Positions 50,270 through 58,643 of a stretch of DNA of 64,000 bases are shown here, one piece after another. The position numbers were made by a program, and so were the translations under genes. Each line of letters opens with the position of its first letter. Position 1 is the first letter of the stretch. Origin of the DNA: Streptomyces venezuelae (GTDB lineage Bacteria; Actinomycetota; Actinomycetes; Streptomycetales; Streptomycetaceae); contig NZ_CP029194.1 of the NCBI RefSeq assembly GCF_008642375.1, positions 4,944,501 through 5,008,500 of the forward strand, in the 5' to 3' direction. The notes beneath the pieces were generated by a model. It had not been told where the DNA came from. It searched no databases and worked only from the letters and a program-made list of their open reading frames with translations.

Positions 50270-51031
50270 ATGGGCAAGCTCGACGGGCGGGTCGTCCTCG
50301 TCACCGGCGCGGCGCGCGGACAGGGCGAGCAGGAGGCGCGGCTCTTCGCCGCCGAGGGAGCGCGGGTCGTCCTCGCGGACGTCCTCGACGACGCCGGTGA
50401 GGCGCTGGCCAAGGAGCTGGGGGAGGAGCGGGCGGTGTACGTCCACCTGGACGTGACGCGGGAGCAGGACTGGACCGCCGCCGTCGCCCTCGCCAAGGAG
50501 CGCTTCGGGAAGATCGACGGGCTCGTCAACAACGCCGGGATCCTCCGCTTCAACGAGCTGCTCTCCACGCCCCTGGAGGAGTTCCAGGCGATCGTCTCGG
50601 TCAACCAGACCGGCTGTTTCCTGGGCATCAGGACGGTCGCGCCCGAGATCGCGGCGGCCGGCGGCGGGACGATCGTCAACACCGCCTCGTACACCGGTCT
50701 CACCGGCATGGCCGGCGTCGGTGCCTACGCGGCGAGCAAGCACGCCGTCCTCGGCCTCACCAAGGTCGCGGCGCTCGAACTGGCCGCGCGGAACATCCGG
50801 GTGAACGCGGTCTGCCCCGGGGCGATCGACACCCCGATGAGCAATCCGGAGGGCGTCGACCCGGCGTCCACTGCCGGGCTGTACCGCAAGCTCGTCCCCC
50901 TCGGGCGGATCGGGCGGCCGGACGAGGTCGCGGCCCTCGCGCTCTTCCTGACCGGGGAGGACTCGGCGTACATCACGGGCCAGCCGTTCGTGATCGACGG
51001 CGGCTGGCTGGCGGGCGTCAGCCTCTTCTGA
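50270..51031 (+). CDS. Short-chain dehydrogenase/reductase, hydroxysteroid-dehydrogenase-like
   Basis: 253-residue classical SDR. LVTGAARGQGEQEARLF has the TGxxxGxG cofactor loop. NNAG is in GLVNNAGILRF. NTASYTG and YAASK (Tyr near residue 154, Lys +4) form the catalytic triad. LADV after the second strand suggests NAD(H). Much of it resembles the Streptomyces 3-alpha/20-beta-hydroxysteroid dehydrogenase as I recall it. It follows the LLM gene with 11 bp between. An operator (site F) overlaps its stop codon, belonging to the next gene. The natural substrate is unknown. Confidence 0.88.
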   Translation: MGKLDGRVVLVTGAARGQGEQEARLFAAEGARVVLADVLDDAGEALAKELGEERAVYVHLDVTREQDWTAAVALAKERFGKIDGLVNNAGILRFNELLSTPLEEFQAIVSVNQTGCFLGIRTVAPEIAAAGGGTIVNTASYTGLTGMAGVGAYAASKHAVLGLTKVAALELAARNIRVNAVCPGAIDTPMSNPEGVDPASTAGLYRKLVPLGRIGRPDEVAALALFLTGEDSAYITGQPFVIDGGWLAGVSLF

Positions 51032-51042
51032 CGTCTCGTCAG
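51028..51042. promoter_or_regulatory. CTGACG-family operator, site F (perfect)
   Basis: CTGACG-TCT-CGTCAG is a perfect palindrome. It overlaps the SDR stop codon and is the first of two sites ahead of the LLM gene at 51131; site G lies 63 bp on, which is six turns of DNA. Confidence 0.82.
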
Positions 51043-51090
51043 GTATTGACGCACCTGCCGCTCGGTGCGAAAGTCGGGCACATCACGAAT

Positions 51091-51105
51091 CTGACGGCTC
51101 GTCAG
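51091..51105. promoter_or_regulatory. CTGACG-family operator, site G (perfect)
   Basis: CTGACG-GCT-CGTCAG is a perfect palindrome 25 bp before the LLM gene start. Confidence 0.85.
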
Positions 51106-51130
51106 AAACTCACGAGGACGGTGAACCCCC

Positions 51131-52255
51131 TTGGAATTCGGGATCTTCGTACAGGGATACGTCGGCAAGCGCGCCGAGACCGATCCCGAAGCCGAGCACA
51201 AGGCCCTCATGGAGGAGACCGAGTACGTCATCCAGGCGGACAAGTCCGGGTTCAAGTACGCCTGGGCCTCCGAGCACCACTTCCTGGACGAGTACTCGCA
51301 CATCTCCGCCAACGACGTCTACCTGGGCTACCTCGCCCACGCCACCGAGCGCATCCACCTCGGCTCCGGCATCTTCAACCCCCTCGCCCCCGTCAACCAC
51401 CCGGTGAAGGTGGCCGAGAAGGTCGCCATGCTCGACCACCTCTCCGGCGGCCGCTTCGAGTTCGGCTCCGGACGCGGCGCGGGCTCCCACGAGATCCTCG
51501 GATTCATGCCGGGCATCACCGACATGAACCACACGAAGGAGATCTGGGAGGAGACGATCGCCGAGTTCCCCAAGATGTGGCTCCAGGACGAGTACGTCGG
51601 CTTCCAGGGCAAGCACTGGTCGCTGCCGCCCCGCAAGGTGCTCCCCAAGCCGTACGGGGCCTCCCACCCCGCCATGTGGTACGCGGCCGGATCCCCCTCC
51701 TCGTACGCGATGGCCGCCAGGAAGGGCCTCGGCGTCCTCGGCTTCAGCGTGCAGAAGGTCTCCGACATGGAGTGGGTCGTCGAGTCCTACAAGACCGCGA
51801 TCAAGGAGGCCAAGGCGGTCGGCGACTTCGTCAACGACAACGTCATGGTGACGTCGACGGCGATCTGCGCGGAGACCCACGACAAGGCCGTCGAGATCGC
51901 CGTCTCCGGCGGCCTCAACTACCTCCAGTCGCTGCTCTTCCGCTACCACGACACCTTCCCCCGGCCCGAGGGCATCCCCGAGTGGCCCGAGCTGCTCCCC
52001 GAGTACTCGGCCGAGATCATCGAACTCCTCATCCAGGAGGAGCTGATGATCTGCGGAGACCCCTCGGAGGTCCTCGCCCAGTGCAAGCGCTGGGAGCAGT
52101 CGGGAGCGGACCAGCTCTCCTTCGGCATCCCGATCGGGATCTCGTACGAGGACACGATGAACTCGATCAAGCTGATCGGCGAGCACGTGATCCCCAAGAT
52201 CGACACGGACCCGATCCACCGCACGACCCGCTTCCGCCAGGCCGCGGGCCAGTAG
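51131..52255 (+). CDS. LLM-class flavin/F420 oxidoreductase
   Basis: 374-residue luciferase-like protein. EFGIFVQGYVGKRAETDPEAEHKALMEETEYVIQADKSGFKYAWASEHHFLDEYSHI is the FMN-type bacterial luciferase alpha-like N-terminus. ERIHLGSGIFNPLAPVNHPVKVAEKVAMLDHLSGGRFEFGSGRGAGSHEI is the second block. This subgroup is closer to FMN-linked monooxygenases than to the F420 group, so the cofactor is open. The start is a TTG at 51131, a rare choice; no in-frame ATG or GTG lies near. Two perfect operators precede it. Confidence 0.84.
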   Translation: MEFGIFVQGYVGKRAETDPEAEHKALMEETEYVIQADKSGFKYAWASEHHFLDEYSHISANDVYLGYLAHATERIHLGSGIFNPLAPVNHPVKVAEKVAMLDHLSGGRFEFGSGRGAGSHEILGFMPGITDMNHTKEIWEETIAEFPKMWLQDEYVGFQGKHWSLPPRKVLPKPYGASHPAMWYAAGSPSSYAMAARKGLGVLGFSVQKVSDMEWVVESYKTAIKEAKAVGDFVNDNVMVTSTAICAETHDKAVEIAVSGGLNYLQSLLFRYHDTFPRPEGIPEWPELLPEYSAEIIELLIQEELMICGDPSEVLAQCKRWEQSGADQLSFGIPIGISYEDTMNSIKLIGEHVIPKIDTDPIHRTTRFRQAAGQ

Positions 52256-52344
52256 CGGACCGACGCCCACCCCCGTGTGGGGCCACGCCTCGCCTACTGG
52301 CCCGGGGTGCCCACCCCGTGCCGACCGCGCCCCTGCCGGGCCGT

Positions 52345-52560
52345 ACCCACCCCCGTGTGGGCAATCGTCCCGCTGGGCGGGACGGGTGGGCACACGGGAC
52401 GGCGCCCCAGCGGGCGCCTCCGCCCCCTGCACCGACCCGCACCGGGTGCGGGTCCAGGCGCGGAAGCCTCTGGCGCGGGCACGGGCGCCGTCCCGTGTGC
52501 CCACCTCCCCCAGAGGGAGCCCCAGCCCCAGCGGAACGACTGCCCACAACGGGGGTGGGG
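52345..52560. repeat. Large nested inverted-repeat element
   Basis: The gap 52256-52707 holds no gene. It contains two inverted copies of a structured unit. A perfect 21-bp arm at 52386-52406 pairs with 52484-52504. Outer arms at about 52347-52379 and 52526-52560 match with few mismatches. The centre holds GACCCGCAC-CGG-GTGCGGGTC (52434-52454). A third partial copy (CCCACCCCCGTGTGGGG) begins near 52266. The motif GTGGGCAATCGTCCCGC looks like a dispersed Streptomyces intergenic repeat. RNA from this region would form one long hairpin between the LLM gene and the amidohydrolase gene. Confidence 0.8.
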
Positions 52561-52707
52561 CACCGCCCCGGCGGGCGGAGGTCCGGGCACAGAAGCGCGG
52601 GACGGTGTCTTCCCGGACCGTCGTCCCGTACCGGCCCCGGCCGGAGGCCTCCCGCGGCGGCCCCCGGTCCGGGGCACACCCGCGTCCACGCGCAGAGAGG
52701 GACCGTC

Positions 52708-54447
52708 ATGCTCGACCACCTGATCACCGGCGCCACCGTCGTGGACGGCACCGGCGCCCCCGCCTTCACCGCCGACGTCGGGATACGCGACGGCCGCGTC
52801 GCCGTCGTCGCCGAACCCGGAACCGTCCGCGAGGAGGCCAGGACCACCGAGGACGCCACCGGTCTCGTCCTCACCCCCGGCTTCGTCGACCCCCACACCC
52901 ACTACGACGCCCAGCTCTTCTGGGACCCGTACGCCACCCCCTCCATGAACCACGGCGTCACCACCGTCGCCGGCGGCAACTGCGGCTTCACCCTCGCCCC
53001 GCTCCACCCGGACCGGCCCGAGGACGCCGACTACACGCGCCGCATGATGTCCAAGGTCGAGGGCATGGCCCTCGCCGCACTCGAAGAGGGCGTCGAATGG
53101 AGCTGGTCCTCCTTCGCCGAGTACCTCGACGCCCTCGAAGGACGGATCGCCGTCAACGCCGGCTTCATGGTCGGCCACTGCGCCCTGCGCCGGTACGTGA
53201 TGGGCACCGACGCCGTCGGCGGACAGCCCACGGACGAGCAGCTCGCGCAGATGGTCGGCCTCCTCAAGGAGGCCATGGAGGCCGGGGCCTGGGGCCTGTC
53301 CACCACCCAGTCCGCCACCCACTCCGACGGCGACGGCGCCCCCGTCGCCTCCCGGCACGCCACCCCCGCCGAACTGATCGCCCTCTCCCGGGCCGTCGGC
53401 GAGCACGAGGGCACCCAGCTGGAGGCGATCCTCGCGGGCTGCCTCGACCAGTTCTCCGACGCCGAGATCGATCTCTTCGTCGAGATGACGGCCGCCGCGG
53501 GCCGGCCGCTCAACTGGAACGTCCTCACCATCGACGCCGCCGTCCCCGAACGCGTCCCGCGCCAGCTCACCGCCTCCGAGCGGGCCCGCAAGTCCGGCGG
53601 CCGGATCGTCGCCCTCACCATGCCGATCCTCACCCCCATGAACATGTCGCTCGGGACCTTCTGCGCCCTCAACCTCATCCCGGGATGGGGCGAGATCCTC
53701 GGGCTTCCCCTCCGCGAGCGGATCGCGAAGCTCCGCGACCCCGACGTGCGGGCGGAGATGCTGCGGCGCGCCGACTCCAAGGAGGCCGGGGTCTTCCGGC
53801 GGCTCGCGCACTTCGGCCGGTACGTCATCGGGGACACGTACAGCGCCGAGAACGAGGGCCTGACCGGCCGGGTCGTGAAGGACATCGCCGCCGAGCGCGG
53901 CCAGGACCCCTTCCAGTGCCTCGTCGAGATCTGCGCCAACGACGACCTGCGGACCGTGCTGTGGCCGATGCCCAGCGACAACGACCCGGCCTCGTGGGCG
54001 CTGCGCCGCGACACCTGGGACCACGAGGACGTGATGCTCGGCGGCTCGGACGCCGGCGCGCACCTGGACCGGATGTGCGGGGCGCCGTACACGACCCGCT
54101 TCCTCGGCGACTGCCTGCGCGGCCGGAAGCTGGTGCCGCTGGAGCGGGCGGTGAAGATGCTGACCGACGACCCGGCCCGGCTCTTCGGGCTGCGCGAGCG
54201 CGGCCGGATCGAGGAGGGCTTCCACGCCGACCTGGTCCTCTTCGACCCGGAGCGGATCGAGGCGGGCCCGGCGACCCTCGTGCACGACCTGCCGGGGGAC
54301 AGCCCGCGGCTCGACTCGCGCGCGATCGGGATCGTCTCGGTCCGGGTCAACGGCGTGGAGACCGTACGGGACGACGAGGTGACCGGCGCGATCCCCGGCA
54401 GGGTGCTGCGCTCCGGCCGTGACACGAGGACGGTGAGCACCAGGTGA
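52708..54447 (+). CDS. N-acyl-D-amino-acid deacylase-type amidohydrolase
   Basis: 579-residue amidohydrolase of the D-aminoacylase group. DHLITGATVVDGTGAPAFTADVGIRDGRVAVV is the N-terminal beta-sandwich. GFVDPHTHYDAQLFWDP (near residue 62) is the HxH zinc motif. GVTTVAGGNCGFTLAP has the family Cys. GGSDAGAHLDRMCG carries the catalytic Asp. The C-terminus ends in RGRIEEGFHADLVLFDPERI. Length is typical. GAGGG precedes ATG 52708. It overlaps the ALDH gene by 4 bases. D-amino acid, hydantoin-like or other amide substrates are possible; context points to a catabolic intermediate. Confidence 0.85.
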   Translation: MLDHLITGATVVDGTGAPAFTADVGIRDGRVAVVAEPGTVREEARTTEDATGLVLTPGFVDPHTHYDAQLFWDPYATPSMNHGVTTVAGGNCGFTLAPLHPDRPEDADYTRRMMSKVEGMALAALEEGVEWSWSSFAEYLDALEGRIAVNAGFMVGHCALRRYVMGTDAVGGQPTDEQLAQMVGLLKEAMEAGAWGLSTTQSATHSDGDGAPVASRHATPAELIALSRAVGEHEGTQLEAILAGCLDQFSDAEIDLFVEMTAAAGRPLNWNVLTIDAAVPERVPRQLTASERARKSGGRIVALTMPILTPMNMSLGTFCALNLIPGWGEILGLPLRERIAKLRDPDVRAEMLRRADSKEAGVFRRLAHFGRYVIGDTYSAENEGLTGRVVKDIAAERGQDPFQCLVEICANDDLRTVLWPMPSDNDPASWALRRDTWDHEDVMLGGSDAGAHLDRMCGAPYTTRFLGDCLRGRKLVPLERAVKMLTDDPARLFGLRERGRIEEGFHADLVLFDPERIEAGPATLVHDLPGDSPRLDSRAIGIVSVRVNGVETVRDDEVTGAIPGRVLRSGRDTRTVSTR

Positions 54448-55913
54448 GGACCGAGAGCGTGAGGACCGAGAAGCTCTTCATCGGCGGGGAGTGGGTCGAG
54501 CCCGACGGCGGTCACTACGAGGTGATCGACCCGGCCACCGAGGAGGTCGTCGGCCTCGCGCCGGAGGCGTCCCGCGCCCAGGTGTACGAGGCCGCCGCCG
54601 CGGCCCGCGAGGCCTTCGACTCCTGGTCGCGGACGAAGCCGGAGGAGCGGGCGGCGATCCTCGACCGGGCGGCGGACCTCATGGCCCGCGACGCCGAGGA
54701 GAACGTCCTGCTCGCGCGGGCCGAGACCGGCGCCACCACCGGCACCGCCCGAGGCATGCAGGTCGCGGTCGGCTCCTCCCGCTTCCGGCGGTACGCCCGT
54801 GGCGCCATGGAGCCGGTCGAGCAGGCGCTGCCGCCGCAGATCAACGAGGCCGGGCCGATGGGGAAGGCCGGGGTGTTCGGGGCGGTCGCGGTGCGGCGCC
54901 CGGTCGGCGTGGTCACCTGCATCACCTCGTACAACAACCCCTGGGCCAACCCGGCGGGGAAGATCGCGCCGGCGCTCGCGATGGGCAACACGGTCCTCGT
55001 GAAGCCCGCCCCGCAGGACCCGCTCTCGGTGTACGCGATGACCCGGGCCCTGGCGGAGGCCGGGGTCCCGGCGGGGGTCGTGAACGTCGTCACCGGCTCC
55101 GCGCAGGCGGTCGGCGAGGCGGCCGTCGACTCCCCGGAGGTCGACATGGTCTCCTTCACCGGTTCCACGGCCGTCGGGCAGGCGATCGGCGAGGTCTGCG
55201 GGCGTGCGCTCAAGCGGCAGCTGATGGAGCTGGGCGGGAAGGGGGCCGCGCTCGTCTTCGACGACGCGGACCTGGACTCCGCGGTCATGGGGATCGGTAC
55301 GACCTTCGCCTTCTACAGCGGGCAGATCTGCACGGCGCCCACCCGGGTGCTCGCGCAGCGCGGGGTCTACGAGCAGCTGATCGAGAAGCTGACCGGCTTC
55401 CTGGCCTTCATGAAGGTGGGGGACCCGGCGGCGCCGGGCACGGTGGTCGGCCCGGTGATCTCGGCGGCCCACCGCGACCGGGTGGAGTCGTACGTCGAGC
55501 TGGGGAGGAAGGAAGGGGCGCGGGTCGTCGCGGGCGGCGAGCGCCCGGACCTCGCGAAGGGCTTCTACGTGGCCCCGACCCTGCTCGCCGACTGCACCAA
55601 CGAGATGCGGGTGGTCCGGGAGGAGATCTTCGGTCCGGTCGTCGTGGTCGTCCCCTTCGACGACGAGGAGGAGGGGATCGCCCTCGCCAACGACAGCGAC
55701 TACGGGCTGATCGACTACGTGTGGTCGGGCGATGTGGCCCGTGCCTTCCGGGTCGCGGCCCGGCTGCGGGCCGGCGGGGTGGGCGTGAACACGATCGGAC
55801 GGAACATGGAGGCGCCGTTCGGCGGATTCAAGAGGAGCGGGGTCGGACGGGACGTCGGCTCGTACGCGCTGCATGCGTACAGCGAGCTGCAGGCGGTCGT
55901 CTGGCCGGGCTGA
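54444..55913 (+). CDS. Aldehyde dehydrogenase family protein
   Basis: 489-residue ALDH. FTGST (near residue 237) is the cofactor motif. MELGGKG near 260 has the general-base Glu. QICTAPTR near 295 has the nucleophilic Cys. EEIFGPVVVVVPFDDEEE and PFGGFKRSGVGRD are conserved further on. GTG 54444 overlaps the deacylase stop (GTGA). NAD(P) preference is unclear. It may oxidise an aldehyde produced by the SDR or retro-aldol steps in this region. Confidence 0.92.
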   Translation: MRTESVRTEKLFIGGEWVEPDGGHYEVIDPATEEVVGLAPEASRAQVYEAAAAAREAFDSWSRTKPEERAAILDRAADLMARDAEENVLLARAETGATTGTARGMQVAVGSSRFRRYARGAMEPVEQALPPQINEAGPMGKAGVFGAVAVRRPVGVVTCITSYNNPWANPAGKIAPALAMGNTVLVKPAPQDPLSVYAMTRALAEAGVPAGVVNVVTGSAQAVGEAAVDSPEVDMVSFTGSTAVGQAIGEVCGRALKRQLMELGGKGAALVFDDADLDSAVMGIGTTFAFYSGQICTAPTRVLAQRGVYEQLIEKLTGFLAFMKVGDPAAPGTVVGPVISAAHRDRVESYVELGRKEGARVVAGGERPDLAKGFYVAPTLLADCTNEMRVVREEIFGPVVVVVPFDDEEEGIALANDSDYGLIDYVWSGDVARAFRVAARLRAGGVGVNTIGRNMEAPFGGFKRSGVGRDVGSYALHAYSELQAVVWPG

Positions 55914-55960
55914 GACAAGGCCTGCGCCGCCTCCGGGCAGGCCGTCGAACAGTCTGTTGC

Positions 55961-55979
55961 AAATTTCCTCGGGAAATTT
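55961..55979. repeat. AT-rich palindrome after the ALDH gene
   Basis: AAATTTCC-TCG-GGAAATTT is a perfect 8-bp inverted repeat, much richer in AT than its surroundings, followed by TGG. It could be a terminator or a regulator site in the 274-bp gap before the permease. Confidence 0.6.
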
Positions 55980-56032
55980 TGGAAACGGACATTTGGGGTA
56001 CTGCTGCGGTTCCCGCATATCGGACATGGATC

Positions 56033-56056
56033 GACCGACCTACCAGTTGGTCGGTC
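56033..56056. promoter_or_regulatory. Palindromic operator upstream of the permease
   Basis: GACCGACC-N8-GGTCGGTC is a perfect 8-bp inverted repeat with an ACC/GGT pair inside the spacer. It is 131 bp before the ATG at 56188. Such sites often bind TetR-type or GntR-type regulators; none is adjacent. Confidence 0.6.
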
Positions 56057-56187
56057 CGTGTCGGTGGTCGATCTTTCAATCATTGGCGTACGCCCGCCCT
56101 GACCCCGCTAATGTAAGGCGAAGATCGATCAGGTGAGCGGAGTTCAATCTTCCGGATGTGGAAACCGCAGCATTTAACGTCCTGTTC

Positions 56188-57753
56188 ATGACTCAGGTGG
56201 ATGCACGGCCCCAGGCCGGAGACACGGTAAGGGGCGTCGACGCCCCGGGCGGCACTCAGGCCGTACGCACCAAGGGCCTCGGAGGCAACTCCGTCGGCCT
56301 GCTCGGCAGTGCCGTCATCGGCATCTCGACCGTCGCCCCCGTCTACTGCCTGACCTCGACCCTCGGCTCCACGGCCGGCGAGGTCGGTCTGCAGATGCCC
56401 GCGATCTTCCTCGCAGGCTTCCTCCCGATGCTCCTCGTCGCCTTCGCGTACCGGGAGCTCAACAGGGTCATGCCCGACTGCGGCACCTCCTTCACCTGGA
56501 CCGTGAAGGCCTTCGGCCCCAGGATCGGCTGGATGTGCGGCTGGGGCCTCGTCATCGCGACGATCATCGTGCTCTCCAACCTCGCCGGCGTCGCGACCTC
56601 GTACTTCTGGCTCCTCGCGGGTGAGCTCACCGGCAGCGACTCCATCGCCGCCCTGGACGACAACAAGGCCGTCCACATCATCACCTGTCTCACGCTCATC
56701 GCCGTCGCCACCGCGATCAGCTACCGCGGCATGACCGCCACCAAGGGCATCCAGTACGCCCTCGTCGGCCTCCAGCTCGTCGTCCTCGTCGTCTTCGTGG
56801 CGATGGCACTGTCGAAGGCCGGCGACTTCGAGACCTCGGTCTCCTTCTCCTGGTCCTGGATGAACCCCTTCGCGGTCCAGTCCTTCGCGGCCTTCACCGC
56901 CGGCCTCTCGCTCTCGATCTTCATGTACTGGGGCTGGGACGCCTGCATGGCGACCAACGAGGAGACCACAGGCAGCGCGAAGACCCCCGGCCGCGCCGCG
57001 CTCATCGCGATGGTCGTGCTCGTCGGCTCGTACCTCGCCACCGGCATCGCCGCCCAGATGGCCGTCGGCTCCGGCGAGGAGGGCCTCGGCCTCGCGAACC
57101 CCGAGACCTCGGACAACGTCTTCGCCGCCCTCGCCGGCCCGGTCATGGGCCCGACGCTCGGCATCCTGCTCTTCGTCGCCGTCCTCGCCTCGGCCGCCGC
57201 GAGCCTCCAGACGACCTTCATCCCGGTCGCCCGCACGGTGCTCGCCATGTCCACGTACGAGGCGCTGCCGAAGTCCTTCACCAAGGTCCACCCGGTGTTC
57301 AAGACCCCCGGCAAGGCCACGATCGTGGCCGGCGTCGCCACCGGCGTCTTCTACACCGTGATGACCCTCGTCAGCGAGAACGTCCTGGTCGACACGATCT
57401 ACGCGCTCGGCCTGATGATCTGCTTCTACTACGCCCTGACGGCCTTCGCCTGCGTCTGGTACTTCCGCGGCGAGCTCTTCCGCTCGGGCCGGGACCTCGC
57501 CTACAAGGGCCTGATGCCGCTGCTCGGCGGACTGATGCTGACGGCGGTCTTCGGCAAGACCCTGTACGACATGTGGGACCCGGCCTACGGCTCCGGCTCC
57601 GCGGTCCTCGGCGTCGGCTCCGTCTTCGTGATCGGCGTGGGGCTGCTGCTCCTCGGCGTGGTGATCATGCTGGTCATGCAGCGGAAGAGCCCGGCGTTCT
57701 TCCGCGGCGAGATCCTGACGAAGGAGACCCCCTCGCTGGTGGTCGCCGACTGA
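56188..57753 (+). CDS. APC-superfamily amino acid permease
   Basis: 521-residue membrane protein with about 12 to 14 hydrophobic segments. GNSVGLLGSAVIGISTVAPVYCLTSTLG is the first reentrant substrate region of the APC superfamily. FAYRELNRVMPDCGTSFTWTVKAFGPRIGWMCGW is the helix 2-3 block (the R-x-x-P-x-C/A-G motif). SLSIFMYWGWDACMATNEETTGSAKTPGRAA is the helix 6-loop block. It imports an amino acid or polyamine. ATG 56188 is taken as start; GTG 56158 would add 10 residues. A palindrome at 56033 and a long upstream region suggest regulated expression. Confidence 0.88.
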   Translation: MTQVDARPQAGDTVRGVDAPGGTQAVRTKGLGGNSVGLLGSAVIGISTVAPVYCLTSTLGSTAGEVGLQMPAIFLAGFLPMLLVAFAYRELNRVMPDCGTSFTWTVKAFGPRIGWMCGWGLVIATIIVLSNLAGVATSYFWLLAGELTGSDSIAALDDNKAVHIITCLTLIAVATAISYRGMTATKGIQYALVGLQLVVLVVFVAMALSKAGDFETSVSFSWSWMNPFAVQSFAAFTAGLSLSIFMYWGWDACMATNEETTGSAKTPGRAALIAMVVLVGSYLATGIAAQMAVGSGEEGLGLANPETSDNVFAALAGPVMGPTLGILLFVAVLASAAASLQTTFIPVARTVLAMSTYEALPKSFTKVHPVFKTPGKATIVAGVATGVFYTVMTLVSENVLVDTIYALGLMICFYYALTAFACVWYFRGELFRSGRDLAYKGLMPLLGGLMLTAVFGKTLYDMWDPAYGSGSAVLGVGSVFVIGVGLLLLGVVIMLVMQRKSPAFFRGEILTKETPSLVVAD

Positions 57754-57786
57754 CGGGAGCCGTACGTTCCTGAGTCATCCGAAACG

Positions 57787-57822
57787 CGAAGGTGGCGGCC
57801 CGTGGGGGGTCCGCCACCTTCG
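57787..57822. terminator. Strong hairpin terminator after the permease
   Basis: A perfect 12-bp stem CGAAGGTGGCGG (57787-57798) with its complement (57811-57822) and a 12-nt loop. It lies between the permease and a convergent small gene. Confidence 0.85.
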
Positions 57823-57845
57823 TCATTCCGCCGTACGGGGCAGGG

Positions 57846-58061
57846 TCACCGCCCGGGGAGCAGGCGCTCCACCGCCGCGTTGGCCGGCGGCAGGTCGGGC
57901 GTGCCGGCCGGCTTCGCCTTGGGGGCCAGGACGCCGCTGAGCGGGACGACCGAGGGCAGGTTCATGCCGCCGGTGTCGGCGGTGGCGGTCCCGGCGGTGG
58001 CGCCCGCGACACCCGCGGCGGCGAAGGCGGTCAGGGCGGCTGCGGTGAGGATCCTCTTCAT
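57846..58061 (-). CDS. Small secreted protein, unknown function
   Basis: 71-residue protein with a signal peptide (KRILTAAALTAFAAAGVAGATAGTATA) and a cleavage site near ATA/DTG. The mature peptide is only ~42 residues, rich in Pro, Leu and Ala. GGAG precedes ATG 58061. It is like other small chaplin-size or secreted actinobacterial peptides but has no chaplin motif. Function unknown. Confidence 0.7.
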   Translation of the reverse strand: MKRILTAAALTAFAAAGVAGATAGTATADTGGMNLPSVVPLSGVLAPKAKPAGTPDLPPANAAVERLLPGR

Positions 58062-58139
58062 GCCCGCTCCAACGCGGACGGGTCGGATCCGGTTACGACC
58101 GGCCCCGGCCGGCCCCGGCGGGCTCCCTAGGATGCGGGC

Positions 58140-58643
58140 ATGGAATTCGTGTACGGGGAAACCGACTGGTCGCTGCGCCCGGGCAGGGCGGAGGACGTCG
58201 AGGCGATAGCCGACCTGCGGGCCGAGGTCATGCGCGAGGACCTGGTGCGGCTCGGCCGCTACGACGAGCACCGGGTGCGGCAGCGGCTGCGGGACGGCTT
58301 CTCGCCCGCGCACACCTCGGTCATCGAGCTGGACGGCGCCCTCGCGGGCTGCGTCACGATGCGCCCCTCGGGGGACGGCGAAGGGCTCTACCTGGAGCAC
58401 TTCTACCTGGACCCCGCGGTGCAGGGGCGGGGCCTCGGGACCACGGTCCTGCGCGAGCTGCTCGACCGGGCGGACGAGGCGGGGGCACCCGTACGCCTCC
58501 AGGTCCTCCAGGGGAGCGCGGCCCGCGGTCTCTACGAGAGGGCGGGTTTCGCGGTCGAGGCCGAGGACCCGGTGGACGTATGGATGGTGCGGGAGGCCGC
58601 CCGTACCGTCAGAAGCCCACGCCGGCCGGCTGCCGGACGGTGA
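58140..58643 (+). CDS. GNAT-family N-acetyltransferase
   Basis: 167-residue GNAT enzyme. LRPGRAEDVEAIADLRAEVM starts the fold. LEHFYLDPAVQGRGLGTTVLRELLDRA contains the Q/RxxGxG/A acetyl-CoA motif (QGRGLG). GLYERAGFAVEAEDPVDVWM is the C-terminal strand. The last 35 bases overlap the convergent CMD/AhpD-like gene. Substrate unknown. Confidence 0.85.
   Translation: MEFVYGETDWSLRPGRAEDVEAIADLRAEVMREDLVRLGRYDEHRVRQRLRDGFSPAHTSVIELDGALAGCVTMRPSGDGEGLYLEHFYLDPAVQGRGLGTTVLRELLDRADEAGAPVRLQVLQGSAARGLYERAGFAVEAEDPVDVWMVREAARTVRSPRRPAAGR

Noticed and set aside
52277..52723. Open frames in the inverted-repeat region
   Set aside because: They follow the repeat arms, are Pro/Arg-rich and lack ribosome sites.
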